Source: an uncultured Saprospiraceae bacterium
GTDB taxonomy: Bacteria; Bacteroidota; Bacteroidia; Chitinophagales; Saprospiraceae
Length of the DNA: 64,000 nt
Direction of reading: 5' to 3'
Assembly (NCBI GenBank): GCA_938045585.1
Contig: CALIAU010000020.1
Coordinates: 62,001 to 126,000 of the forward strand
Made by a program: the position numbers and the translations under genes. The notes beneath the pieces were generated by a model. The model had not been told where the DNA came from. It worked only from the letters and a program-made list of their open reading frames with translations, and did no database searches. Shown one piece after another: positions 52,775 through 62,179 of the stretch. The stretch's first letter is position 1. Each line of letters opens with the position of its first letter.

Positions 52775-53740
52775 ATGAAACAATTTGCAATGATTGGTGC
52801 AGCAGGATATGTTGCTCCAAAACATATGAAAGCCATTAAAGACTCAGGTAACAACTTAGTTGCTGCGCTTGACAAGTTTGATTCTGTGGGAATAATTGAT
52901 AGTTATTTTCCTCAGTCTGCATTTTTTACAGAATTTGAAAGATTTGACAGACATCTTGAAAAAGTGAATAGATCAGGAAAGAAAATTGACTACCTAAGTA
53001 TTTGTTCTCCTAACTATCTACATGATGCGCACATACGATTTGGCCTTAGAATAGGAGCAGATATTATATGCGAAAAACCCATTGTTTTGAATCCTTGGAA
53101 TGCGGATGCTTTAATCGCCCTAGAACAAGAATATAAGCGTAAGGTAAATTGTATTCTGCAATTACGTCTACACGATCAGGTAAAAGCGCTCAAGGCAAAA
53201 GTAGACAGTCTGCCTGAGGGTAGCATGCACGAGGTTGAATTAAGCTATATCACCTCCCGAGGAAATTGGTATTTTACTAGTTGGAAAGGAGATGAATCAA
53301 AATCTGGAGGCATTGCAACGAATATCGGAATCCACTTTTTTGATATGCTGATATGGTTGTATGGAGATGTCAAAGAAAACATTGTGAATGTGTATGCGCA
53401 CGATAGGGCGGCTGGAATTCTAAAAATGGAAAAGGCAAATGTAAAGTGGTTCTTAAGCATTAATGAAGACACCCTACCTGAGGAAATCAAGTCCTCTGGC
53501 CAGCGTAGTTATAGATCACTTACTCTTGGGAATGAGGTTTTTGACTTTAGTAAGGGATTTGAAGATCTCCACACAAAAAGTTATTCCCAAATACTTGATG
53601 GGAATGGTTTTGGAATACGTGATACTAAAAAGGCGATTGATCTAGTATACAAAATTAGAACAGCACCCATCCAAGCAATCTCAAACCAGAGCCATACATT
53701 TGCCTCCCTACCCCAAAGCAAACACCCTTTTTCTAGATAA
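52775..53740 (+). CDS. wlbA: WlbA/WbpB-like UDP-GlcNAcA 3-dehydrogenase
   Basis: 321 residues of the Gfo/Idh/MocA family. The Rossmann fold starts KQFAMIGAAGYVAPKHMKAIKDSGNNLVAALD, followed by DYLSICSPNYLHDAHIRFGLRIGADIICEKP with the EKP lysine, LQLRLHDQVKALK, and YITSRGNWYFTSWKGDESKSGGIATNIGIHFFDMLIWLYG. These are the features of WlbA/WbpB, which oxidise UDP-N-acetyl-glucosaminuronate at C3 as the first step to diaminated uronic acids of O-antigen. Partners such as WbpE, WbpD and WbpI are not in this window, so the pathway may continue elsewhere. A divergent glycosyltransferase gene adjoins it, in keeping with a surface polysaccharide locus. Confidence 0.85.
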   Translation: MKQFAMIGAAGYVAPKHMKAIKDSGNNLVAALDKFDSVGIIDSYFPQSAFFTEFERFDRHLEKVNRSGKKIDYLSICSPNYLHDAHIRFGLRIGADIICEKPIVLNPWNADALIALEQEYKRKVNCILQLRLHDQVKALKAKVDSLPEGSMHEVELSYITSRGNWYFTSWKGDESKSGGIATNIGIHFFDMLIWLYGDVKENIVNVYAHDRAAGILKMEKANVKWFLSINEDTLPEEIKSSGQRSYRSLTLGNEVFDFSKGFEDLHTKSYSQILDGNGFGIRDTKKAIDLVYKIRTAPIQAISNQSHTFASLPQSKHPFSR

Positions 53741-53822
53741 GCATCTGCGATCTGATATAAAGAGGTTATTCTTAGAAAAATGAACTAAATTTTTTCTAAT
53801 TTACTCTGCACACACACAATTC

Positions 53823-56800
53823 ATGCGTAAACCATTTCTTTTACTATTCATCCTTTTGATATTATCTTGTACTGAAGAGAAAAAACTCGAACTAGATTCT
53901 CCAAAAACGATTCTAAGCATTGATCATGCCTTGGCTATGGAATTATCCAGACAAATTAGTTCTGAAGTTTCTGTTGAGTTAAAGGATGATTTCTCCTTAG
54001 ATCTATGGGCTGCAGATACCATAGTAAAAGATCCAATCGCTATCAGTATAGATAAGCATGGTGCTATTTATTATACCCAGGCAAATCGATTAAGCAATTC
54101 AGAATTTGATATACGAGGCCATAAGGATTGGATGACAGCATCTATTTCGTTTGAAAGTCCTGAGGATAGAAGAGCATTTCTCCGGAAAACTTTTTCAGAA
54201 ACAAACGAGCAGGGTAAGAAGCATTTAAAGGATTTGAATCAAGACGGGGTTTTAGACTGGAGAGATCTAACTGTTGAAAAAGAACAGATATGGATAGTTT
54301 CTGATGAAAACAAGGATGGCTTTGCTGAACAAAGTCAATTGTTTATAGAGGGTTTCCATGAAGAAATATCTGATTTAGCCAATGGTGTAGAAGTGCATAA
54401 TGGGGATGTCTTTTTAAGTGTGGGTCCTGATCTTTGGCGAATCAATGATACGGACAATGATAATTTTGCTGATGTCAAAGAATCTATTAGTCATGGCTGG
54501 GCAGTGCATATTGGTTTTGGTGCGCACGGCATGTCGGGAACAACTATCGGTCCTGATGGGAGGATTTGGTGGGGTATTGGCGATATAGGCATGCACGTTA
54601 CTGACAAAGAAGGAAGGGTCTGGAAGAATCCGAATAGTGGAGTGATTGCACGGTCAGAGCGGGATGGCAGTAATTTTGAAATCTACTGTTATGGAGTAAG
54701 AAATACCCATGAATTTGACTTTGATAAATATGGAAATCTAATTACCGTAGACAATGATGGTGATCATGAGGGTGAACGAGAACGCTTAGTGTATTTATTG
54801 AACGGTTCGGATACAGGCTGGAGAATCAACTGGCAATTTGGAAAATACACGGATCCGCTTAATAATAAATATAAGGTATGGATGGACGAGAAGTTGGGGG
54901 TTCCAAGGTGGGATGGTCAGGCTGCCTACATCCTACCCTGTATTCAAAATTATGTAAACGGTCCTACTGGTTTTATATATAATCCAGGTACGGCATTGGG
55001 CGAGCGGTATTACAATAAATTCTTTGTTGCCGAGTTTAGAGGCACACCTTCTTCCTCCCCTATTCATGCCTTTGAACTGGAACCAAAGGGTGCATCCTTT
55101 ACTTTGAAGAATACAGAAGAAATTGTAAAAGGTTTGCTCCCTTCAGGTATAGATTTTGCTCCAGATGGTGCATTGTATTTTGCTGACTGGATAAATGGAT
55201 GGGGAACAAAAAATCAGGGTCGAATTTGGAAATTAGATGTGGCCGGAGAAGAAGAAACAAAAATTAGAAAAAGCACAAAGCTCTTATTAGAATCTGATTT
55301 TGGCGGCTTCGGCGCTACAGATCTTGCAGAATTATTAGGTCATCAAGATATGCGTGTTCGAAAGAATGCACAGTTTGAACTTGTAGACAGAAAGGAATTG
55401 GACCTTCTTGTCCAAGCTGCAAAGACACATGAAAATCAGTTAGGAAGAATACATGGTATATGGGGAATAGCCCAGTCTGCCCGATTATACAAAACCGATG
55501 CGAATATGCTTATTCATTTGTTACAAGATTCTGATAGAGAGATTGTGAATCAGGCTATCAAAATGATAGGCGATATACAACTCGACAAAGGAGAATTGCT
55601 TATCCCATTTCTTAGTGACCCTTCTCTGCGTATACAACTTCACGCGGCGGAAGCTCTTGGAAGATTAGAATATAAAGATGCCGTAGATCCACTCATCGAG
55701 ATGTTGCGGAAAAACAATGATGTAGATAGTTGGCTAAGACAGGCTGGTATCATTGCACTGGGTCGCATCAACAATGCAGATGCCATGGCTGCATTAAAAA
55801 ATGATGCTTCAAAGGCAGTGCGCATTGCTGCGGTGGTAGCCTTACGACGTATGCGAAGTCCGCGTATAGCAGAATTCCTGAATGACCCTGACGAATATAT
55901 TGTGACAGAGGCTGCGCGTGGTATCAATGATGACTATTCTATTCCGGAAGCACTCCCGGAACTTGCACGGTGTTTAACAGACATGCGTTTTACAAACGAG
56001 GCGCTCCTGCGTAGAGCAATCAATGCTAACCTGCGTGTAGGAGAAATAGAAAATATAAATTTTTTACTCGCATATGCCCAAGAACCGAGTGCACCTGCAG
56101 CCATGCGAGCAGAGGCATTGGAAGCTTTAAGTACTTGGTCAAAGCCCTCGCTGCATGATCGCGTCGATGGTAGATATCGTGGACCTATCGTGCGTGATAT
56201 AACACCCTTAGAAAACGCCTTATTCCCAAACATGACTGCCTTGCTCAACTCGGACGAAGCTCTAGTTCAGGTGGCTGCTATCCAAACAGCGCTACGTTTA
56301 AAATCTAAGGAACACGGCGAACAAATCTATACATTACTTACAAGCTCTTCTTCTGCAGAGGTACGTGCAAAATGTATTGAAGCCCTAGCTGGTATACAAT
56401 CTGAAAATCTTGCCGAGGCTATGCAATTTGCTCTTCAAGATAAAAGCAGTCTGGTAAGGGCGCGTGTTTTGGAGTACCTTCCAGATTCTGAGGTGGATAG
56501 TGCAGAAGCAACAGATTTATACAGCAGTGTAATTGCTACCGGTAGCGTTCCAGAAATGCAAGCAGCATATGCGGGTCTTGCAAGTCTAAGCACAGAACGT
56601 GGCATGACTCTTCTGAAGGAAGCCTTCGGAAAATTGAAATCGGGTACTTTAGCAAAGGAGGTTCAGTTAGATGCAATAGAGGCTATTAAGGCAAGTGGGA
56701 ATGAGAATTTAATGGAAGATTTAGAAGCGTACTTCAAGAAAGATGAAAACCCACTCGCAGAACATATGGCAGCCTTATACGGAGGTGACAAAGCCAATGG

Positions 56801-57197
56801 AAGGAATATATTTTATGAACATGAGCAGGCGCAATGTACACGTTGTCATACAGTGTTTGAGTATGGTGGAAATGCAGGTCCCTCACTAACAGGCTTAGCA
56901 GATAAGATGTCAGATGAAAAAATTCTAGAATCTTTAGTTTTACCAAGTGCAGAATTAGCTGCTGGTTTTGGTATAGCTTATATAGAAACTAAGGAGGGTG
57001 AATTCTCTGGGACTATACTAAAAGAAGATGCTAAGAGCATCACTATTTCTTCTAAGAACGAAGCGAAAACATTTTTAAAGTCAGAAATGAGCATGCGCGA
57101 AAATCTACCCTCTAGCATGCCGCCCGTAACAGATATATTGACAGCACATGAATTAAGAGACTTGCTAGCCTTTTTGAAAGACTTGAAATTAGATTAG
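53823..57197 (+). CDS. HEAT-repeat c-type cytochrome lipoprotein (PVC-type)
   Basis: 1124 residues. A lipoprotein signal with lipobox ILSC (Cys16). Residues about 55-470 form a beta-propeller of the membrane-bound dehydrogenase/glucose-sorbosone type (DIKHG..., IGPDGRIWWGIGDIGMHV, GVRNTHEFDFDKYGN). HEAT repeats fill about 480-960 (LIPFLSDPSLRIQLHAAEALGRLEYKDAVDPLIEML and more). The C-terminal domain is a cytochrome c with CTRCH (CxxCH) near residue 1004 and a methionine ligand in SSMPPVTD. Such chimeras are common in Planctomycetes and Bacteroidota and are thought to oxidise sugars and pass the electrons to a cytochrome. The physiological substrate is unknown. It follows the WlbA-like gene after 83 bases on the same strand. 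Confidence 0.93.
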   Translation: MRKPFLLLFILLILSCTEEKKLELDSPKTILSIDHALAMELSRQISSEVSVELKDDFSLDLWAADTIVKDPIAISIDKHGAIYYTQANRLSNSEFDIRGHKDWMTASISFESPEDRRAFLRKTFSETNEQGKKHLKDLNQDGVLDWRDLTVEKEQIWIVSDENKDGFAEQSQLFIEGFHEEISDLANGVEVHNGDVFLSVGPDLWRINDTDNDNFADVKESISHGWAVHIGFGAHGMSGTTIGPDGRIWWGIGDIGMHVTDKEGRVWKNPNSGVIARSERDGSNFEIYCYGVRNTHEFDFDKYGNLITVDNDGDHEGERERLVYLLNGSDTGWRINWQFGKYTDPLNNKYKVWMDEKLGVPRWDGQAAYILPCIQNYVNGPTGFIYNPGTALGERYYNKFFVAEFRGTPSSSPIHAFELEPKGASFTLKNTEEIVKGLLPSGIDFAPDGALYFADWINGWGTKNQGRIWKLDVAGEEETKIRKSTKLLLESDFGGFGATDLAELLGHQDMRVRKNAQFELVDRKELDLLVQAAKTHENQLGRIHGIWGIAQSARLYKTDANMLIHLLQDSDREIVNQAIKMIGDIQLDKGELLIPFLSDPSLRIQLHAAEALGRLEYKDAVDPLIEMLRKNNDVDSWLRQAGIIALGRINNADAMAALKNDASKAVRIAAVVALRRMRSPRIAEFLNDPDEYIVTEAARGINDDYSIPEALPELARCLTDMRFTNEALLRRAINANLRVGEIENINFLLAYAQEPSAPAAMRAEALEALSTWSKPSLHDRVDGRYRGPIVRDITPLENALFPNMTALLNSDEALVQVAAIQTALRLKSKEHGEQIYTLLTSSSSAEVRAKCIEALAGIQSENLAEAMQFALQDKSSLVRARVLEYLPDSEVDSAEATDLYSSVIATGSVPEMQAAYAGLASLSTERGMTLLKEAFGKLKSGTLAKEVQLDAIEAIKASGNENLMEDLEAYFKKDENPLAEHMAALYGGDKANGRNIFYEHEQAQCTRCHTVFEYGGNAGPSLTGLADKMSDEKILESLVLPSAELAAGFGIAYIETKEGEFSGTILKEDAKSITISSKNEAKTFLKSEMSMRENLPSSMPPVTDILTAHELRDLLAFLKDLKLD

Positions 57198-57205
57198 CAT
57201 ATGGT

Positions 57206-58402
57206 CTAAGACTTTATGAGTTTTTTAGTTAGGCGACCCTGCTTCGTTTCCAGCTGCAATACATACATACCAGAAGTCAAATCATTTGTATCTAAAATCT
57301 GATCTTTATCCAAATTACCTGCGCGTAATCGTTTGCCTTGCATATTAAAAAGTTCAAAGCTGTTTATCTCCTTTGACAGCGTATTCAAATGTAGCTTTTC
57401 TGAAAAGGGGTTAGGAAATATTTGTATAAGATCGTCTAAGGGTTCTTGAATGCTTACAAATTCTCCAGAACGTAATATTGTACCATTTAATCCTACGGCA
57501 TAGGAGGTTTCATTGGAAACCATAAAGACATCAAACAGAGGCAGATCTTCCCCTGTTTCTTCCTTTGTCCATGTAAAGCCTCCATCTAGTGTGCGTAAGA
57601 TGATTCCTTCTGTAGGTAGTCCGCCTACCATTAATCCCTCTTGGTCATCTACAAACTTAATGGAGAAAAAATCTATGTTTTCTCCTAATTCTTCTTTGGT
57701 CCAAGTATCTCCTCCGTCTAAGGTTCTCGCGAATTGCACCTCTCCGGCTGAACTACAGGCAAAGCCATGATCTTCATCTGTAAAATACAGAGAAGTAAAT
57801 TCTGCAATACCTCCTGCATCGTAAATCCGTTCAAATGTTTCTCCACCATCTGTTGTTTTTACGATAGCATCCTCAAATCCAATACCACTAAAATATCCTG
57901 TATTTTCATCTTGGAAAAAAATAGATAATTTCCCATTCGCACTACTTACATTTATCTGTTCCCAGGTTTGTCCTCCATCTTCTGTTTTGAACACCATTCC
58001 TACATCGCCAGAAACGTATCCATAATCAGGTGTAAGAAAATGAGCTTCATGCAGTATGGCAGATCCCATTTTTACTATATCCCAACTTGCCCCTCTATCT
58101 ATTGTTTTTAAAACGGTACCACTTCCTCCAGTGGCATAACCCACGCTATCATCTACAAAGAATATCGAAAAGAGATTTACTGTAGTATTACTTTCAACTG
58201 GCTCCCAAGACGTTCCAGCATCAAAGGTCTTTAGTATTGTTCCATTGTATCCCACCACTACGCCTTCATTTGCTGTCAAAAACCAAATACCGCGCAGCCA
58301 TTGGTTGGTGCCGGACTCCATCCGATTCCACTGCGCATGCATTGAAACTGTTCCTAAAAGAATTAGTATCAAGAGAGGATAGATTTTCATAGCTTTGGTC
58401 AT
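57206..58402 (-). CDS. YCF48-type propeller protein with T9SS tail
   Basis: 398 residues. The signal peptide is MTKAMKIYPLLILILLGTVSMHAQ (a start at MKIYPL, 12 bases in, is equally good). The chain is a seven-part beta-propeller of YCF48/BNR type: the unit DGGxTW (or similar) returns about six times (GASWEPV, GASWDIV, GGQTWEQI, GGETFERI, GGDTWTKE, GGFTWTKE), with NAVSFTDEDHGFA-like strands between. The last 75 residues (IFPNPFSEKLHLNTL) form a type A T9SS sorting domain. It is likely a surface-displayed glycan or protein binding domain. Convergent with the cytochrome gene with no room for a terminator (8 bases). Confidence 0.9.
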   Translation of the reverse strand: MTKAMKIYPLLILILLGTVSMHAQWNRMESGTNQWLRGIWFLTANEGVVVGYNGTILKTFDAGTSWEPVESNTTVNLFSIFFVDDSVGYATGGSGTVLKTIDRGASWDIVKMGSAILHEAHFLTPDYGYVSGDVGMVFKTEDGGQTWEQINVSSANGKLSIFFQDENTGYFSGIGFEDAIVKTTDGGETFERIYDAGGIAEFTSLYFTDEDHGFACSSAGEVQFARTLDGGDTWTKEELGENIDFFSIKFVDDQEGLMVGGLPTEGIILRTLDGGFTWTKEETGEDLPLFDVFMVSNETSYAVGLNGTILRSGEFVSIQEPLDDLIQIFPNPFSEKLHLNTLSKEINSFELFNMQGKRLRAGNLDKDQILDTNDLTSGMYVLQLETKQGRLTKKLIKS

Positions 58403-58547
58403 TTTGAAAGTAGTAGTTTTGGAGAACGTGATACATGGTAAGATATAGACTTTCTTAAACTTAATATGCCTAGTATCCGATTATCCGTGTCAAGAAGCAC
58501 TTCAATTGTCTTTAAGCGATCGAATTTAATCAGAATTTATAATAGCA

Positions 58548-59597
58548 ATGAGTTTTTTTAAACAGTTTGGGGGAAGTATAACAAAAGAATTAAAAGAGCA
58601 GTATAGCCAATCCCCTCACTGGAAAAAAGGACGGTTTAGGAATCTAGAGCGTACTGACTTGAGTGGCAATTTAAAAGACATGCCTGGCATCATTTATAAA
58701 ATGCTAACACTTAAGAAAGATCGAAGCCCTAAACAAACTTTAGCAATTCAATCCTTCGATAAAGACGCTTTTCTTTCTTCTGCTGATGTAAGTAAAATTA
58801 TCTGGTATGGCCATTCTGTTGTTCTCATGCGCATGGATGGAAAAACCATACTAATAGATCCTATGCTAGGACCCAATACTACACCCATTGCCCCAATTGC
58901 ATCCAAGCGGTTTTCAGAGAACACGCTAGACCTAATTGATGCATTTCCTGAAATAGATTTGATTCTGATCACGCATGATCATTATGACCATCTTGATTAT
59001 GCTAGCATTCAAAAGTTAAAAACTAAAACAAAGCAGTTTTTTGTATCCATGGGTGTGAAACGCCATCTTGTTTCTTGGGGTGTCCAAGCAGATATAATAC
59101 AAGAGTTTGATTGGTGGCAATCGCGCGATTTCGGAAACATTAGAATTCATTTTACACCTACGCGCCATTTTTCTGGTCGTGGTCTTAGAGATAGATTACA
59201 GAGCTTGTGGGGTGGCTGGGTTTTTAAAACTAACACTGAATCATTTTGGTTTAGTGGTGATGGTGGTCGGGGCAAACACTTTAGCGAAATAGGAAAGCGT
59301 CTAGGGCCGTTTGACTTTGCCTTTATGGAATGTGGTCAATATAATCATGACTGGCATGATGTACATATGTTCCCAGATGAAAGCATAGAAGCTGCGATAC
59401 AAGCAGGTGTAAAAAAAGTCATGCCAGTGCATTGGGCAGGATTTAATTTATCATATCAACACACATGGTGGGAGCCGGGAGCTGCGTTTGTAAAAAGTGC
59501 CCAGAATGCAGGTTTAGATTTTCTGATGCCGCAGATTGGTGAGATGTTTTCAGTTGAAGATATAAAACAAGAGAAGTGGTGGGAGCAAGCATTCTAG
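58548..59597 (+). CDS. NAPE-PLD-like metallo-beta-lactamase-fold hydrolase
   Basis: 349 residues, no signal peptide. The N-terminal 60 residues are basic. The MBL fold has WYGHSVVLMRMDGKTILIDPML, the metal motif THDHYDHLDY (HxHxDH; near residue 142), RHFSGRGLRDRLQSLWGGWVF, SGDGGRGKHFSEIG, HDWHDVHMFPDES and VMPVHWAGFNLSYQ. This set resembles N-acyl-phosphatidylethanolamine phospholipase D and the bacterial YfhM/RomA group, whose substrates in bacteria are not settled. It stands alone between a divergent propeller gene and a convergent histidine kinase gene. Confidence 0.92.
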   Translation: MSFFKQFGGSITKELKEQYSQSPHWKKGRFRNLERTDLSGNLKDMPGIIYKMLTLKKDRSPKQTLAIQSFDKDAFLSSADVSKIIWYGHSVVLMRMDGKTILIDPMLGPNTTPIAPIASKRFSENTLDLIDAFPEIDLILITHDHYDHLDYASIQKLKTKTKQFFVSMGVKRHLVSWGVQADIIQEFDWWQSRDFGNIRIHFTPTRHFSGRGLRDRLQSLWGGWVFKTNTESFWFSGDGGRGKHFSEIGKRLGPFDFAFMECGQYNHDWHDVHMFPDESIEAAIQAGVKKVMPVHWAGFNLSYQHTWWEPGAAFVKSAQNAGLDFLMPQIGEMFSVEDIKQEKWWEQAF

Positions 59598-59614
59598 ACC
59601 GTCTTAAAAAGAGG

Positions 59615-61516
59615 TTACAAATTTTTCCTATTTGGAATTGCAACTGTAAATACAGATCCCACTCCTACATTAGATTCTACTGATATCTGGCCCTCATGTC
59701 CTTCGACTATTTTTTTGCATATCGCTAGTCCTATTCCTGTTCCAGAAATCTTCTTAGTTTTTAGCCTTTTGAACATTTCAAATATTTGATCCTTATATGC
59801 ATCTTCAATTCCAATTCCATTATCAGAGAATGTTATCAATGTCTGATTATTTTTCTTCGAACATGCTATTATGATTTCTGGAGTTTCTGTTTGTTTAGAA
59901 TAAATAATACCGTTTGAAATTAGATTTTGAATTACGCTACTAAACTGTCTTTTATCACATTGGATAATTTGATCACAGCTCTTATCAATAATTATATTAG
60001 AATTCGTTTCCGTTATATTCTTTTCTATTAGTTCCGTAGTGTGCTCAATCAAACTCTTTAGATTTACATTTTCAATATTGAGATCTTGATCCAATGTTGC
60101 ATAATCTAGGAGATCAGATATCATATCTGACATATGTTGCGATGACTTCGTGATAATATCGAGGTATTCGTCTACTTCATTAGACGCTAGTTTTCTTTTT
60201 ACAAGTCCTGCATATGATGATATAGTTCTAAGAGGAGATTTAAGATCATGTGAGGCAACATAGGCAAAACGTTCTAGTTCTTGATTTTTTTGTTTTAAGG
60301 TTTCAACATTTTGTTCAATCTCTATTTTTGAAGACTCTAAGTTTTGATTAAGAGTTTGTATATCACTTTTTTGTCTTTTAATTCTGAAGATTAAATAAGA
60401 CAAGAGTAGGGAAAGTGTCCCTAGTAGCAATAGATAATAGACTTGTGTTTTGATGACTGCTTCGTCTTTAACGGTTTCTGTGTCTTTTATTTTGTTCCGA
60501 AGCGTATTTATACTTTTCTGACTTATATTTTGGCGTTTCAATTTAGAAACTAATTCAGCTAACAAAAGATTAGTATTTGATTTATCTTGTAGATTTGAAA
60601 GATTTGTGATGGTGTTTTTTAATTGTTCTTCCGTAAGATCAATACTTTCTATTATTGCATTTTCCAAGGCAATTATTTTGGCAGCTGTATTCCCAAGACT
60701 ATCATGCATTTGCGCTTCTAATAAATAGTTCTCACCAAGTAAAAGTTTGTTTTCATTTTTGTATTGTGCCCTGCCATTTTCCAAATACTTAAGTCCTTGG
60801 TCAAATTTGTTTTCTTTTATTGCAAGTTTGGATTCTATAAACGATAATAAGTATTGTCCTTTGTGGAAATTGAGGTCGTTCCACACATCTTTTGTCTTAT
60901 TTATAAAGTCTTTAGTTTTTTCTCTATTATCCCTTTTGAGATGTAGAAAAGCTAAATTCTGGTATATGTAACCTATATCTGTACTGTCTAAGACTGCTGT
61001 AGCAATTGCCTTATTATAGTAAGTTTCCGCTTCATTTAATTCTCCAATATGTATTTTTATCAATCCAAGGTTTTGGAAAACAGCTGCTTGAATCCGTTTA
61101 TTTTTACCTCTGTTCGCATAATCTTCAGCTTTCATTAGATAATACATAGCTGATTCATAATCTTTTTCCACTATTAGAATTAAAGCAATGTACATTTGGT
61201 TGAGTGCGAAGTGCTCTGGTACAGTCTCTTTTTCGAAAAATTCTTTTTCGCCTTTGACCAAATATTCTCTGGCTTTCTGAAAATTTGAGTTTTCGTATTC
61301 AGCAACTCCTAGTAGGTTGTATGCTAATAAGAAGTCTGCACAGGTTAAGGATGTATATTCTTTATAAAGTTTTTCTGCCTCTTCTACTGAAATCCCAGCT
61401 CTGGTTAGTGATTCGATTTTACCTTCTAAATGACTACAAAGATCTTGGGTATAGATAGATATAGATACAAGCGTAAAGACAGAAAACAGCATGGTCTTTT
61501 TTAATGAGTATGTCAT
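59615..61516 (-). CDS. TPR sensor histidine kinase
   Basis: 633 residues. A signal-like N-terminus (MTYSLKKTMLFSVFTLVSISIYTQ) and TPR repeats over about residues 45-330 (for example ESAMYYLMKAEDYANRGKNKRIQAAVFQNLGLIKIHIGELNEAETYYNKAI) form an extracytoplasmic sensor. A membrane segment lies at about 355-375, followed by a coiled coil (NQNLESSKIEIEQNVETLKQKNQELE). The HisKA domain has His423 (ASHDLKSPLRT), and the ATPase has the N box (NLISNG, Asn535), DNGIG (Asp565) and GTGIGLAI (near 592). No response regulator gene is adjacent, so its partner is not known. This layout (TPR-TM-HisKA-HATPase) is widespread in Bacteroidota. Confidence 0.93.
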   Translation of the reverse strand: MTYSLKKTMLFSVFTLVSISIYTQDLCSHLEGKIESLTRAGISVEEAEKLYKEYTSLTCADFLLAYNLLGVAEYENSNFQKAREYLVKGEKEFFEKETVPEHFALNQMYIALILIVEKDYESAMYYLMKAEDYANRGKNKRIQAAVFQNLGLIKIHIGELNEAETYYNKAIATAVLDSTDIGYIYQNLAFLHLKRDNREKTKDFINKTKDVWNDLNFHKGQYLLSFIESKLAIKENKFDQGLKYLENGRAQYKNENKLLLGENYLLEAQMHDSLGNTAAKIIALENAIIESIDLTEEQLKNTITNLSNLQDKSNTNLLLAELVSKLKRQNISQKSINTLRNKIKDTETVKDEAVIKTQVYYLLLLGTLSLLLSYLIFRIKRQKSDIQTLNQNLESSKIEIEQNVETLKQKNQELERFAYVASHDLKSPLRTISSYAGLVKRKLASNEVDEYLDIITKSSQHMSDMISDLLDYATLDQDLNIENVNLKSLIEHTTELIEKNITETNSNIIIDKSCDQIIQCDKRQFSSVIQNLISNGIIYSKQTETPEIIIACSKKNNQTLITFSDNGIGIEDAYKDQIFEMFKRLKTKKISGTGIGLAICKKIVEGHEGQISVESNVGVGSVFTVAIPNRKNL

Positions 61517-61922
61517 TGGTGTATCTTTGCAATAGATCTAGCTGAAGCTAATAAACTATTCTTTTGAATATATCATTACTTTTTATCTAAGATAAGAACA
61601 ATTCAAATATCAGAATTCTACTAAGCAATTGTATTTTAATGTATTGGGTGCATCTTCTGTACGTCTAATTAAAAGCATGCTTGGCTAATCGCCGACAAAA
61701 GAATGTAAGATTCATAGATTGTGTTGCATGTGCTAGGCCAACTACTTTTCCTTTCTGTTCTAAGTAAAGAAAGCAAATTACTTAGTGCATCATTAAGATG
61801 ATTCAGGATGTACGTTTACTAAAATAAGTATAACATATACTCAATGTGCAAGGCCTCCTTTCTCAAAAAAAGGGAACTTTAACTTATGATAATATGCAAA
61901 GAGGCTTATCTAATGTGATAGT

Positions 61923-62026
61923 CTCGCGTGAGCTTGCCTGGAGGGTTTTAAGTCCGCTAGGACCAAGCGAGCAGCGCGCCCGGAAGGGAACGACCCAGCT
62001 CTTATAGAGCTGTGGGCACGCCCAAA
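61923..62026 (-). repeat. Dispersed GC-rich repeat, copy C
   Basis: Inverted relative to copies A and B: plus-strand CTCGCGTGAGC at 61923-61933, GGAAGGGAACGACC at 61982-61995 and GGGCACGCCCAAA at 62014-62026. It lies in the 663-base gap 61517-62179 between the divergent kinase and PBP genes. The rest of this gap has no gene that I can support; it holds an 8-base inverted repeat (CTAAGTAA at 61760-61767, TTACTTAG at 61778-61785) and a -7 box for the PBP gene. Confidence 0.75.
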
Positions 62027-62084
62027 CTAGCAAGAAAAGCTATATATATCAGTTAAAAACATATAGTATTAATCTATAATATGT

Positions 62085-62092
62085 TATTTTTG
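62085..62092 (+). promoter_or_regulatory. Candidate -7 box for the PBP1A gene
   Basis: TATTTTTG matches TAnnTTTG and lies about 88 bases before the ATG at 62180. No TTG at the expected distance, so only moderate support. Confidence 0.3.
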
Positions 62093-62179
62093 ACCAATAT
62101 TTCTAGCAATTACGCGTATTAATAGGAGGAATTAGAACAGGAGGGTTTAGTAAATTTTTAAAGACAAGTTACATATACG

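Noticed and set aside
61526..61533. TATCTTTG on the plus strand as a promoter
   Set aside because: It points away from the kinase gene and the nearest plus-strand gene starts more than 600 bases further on.
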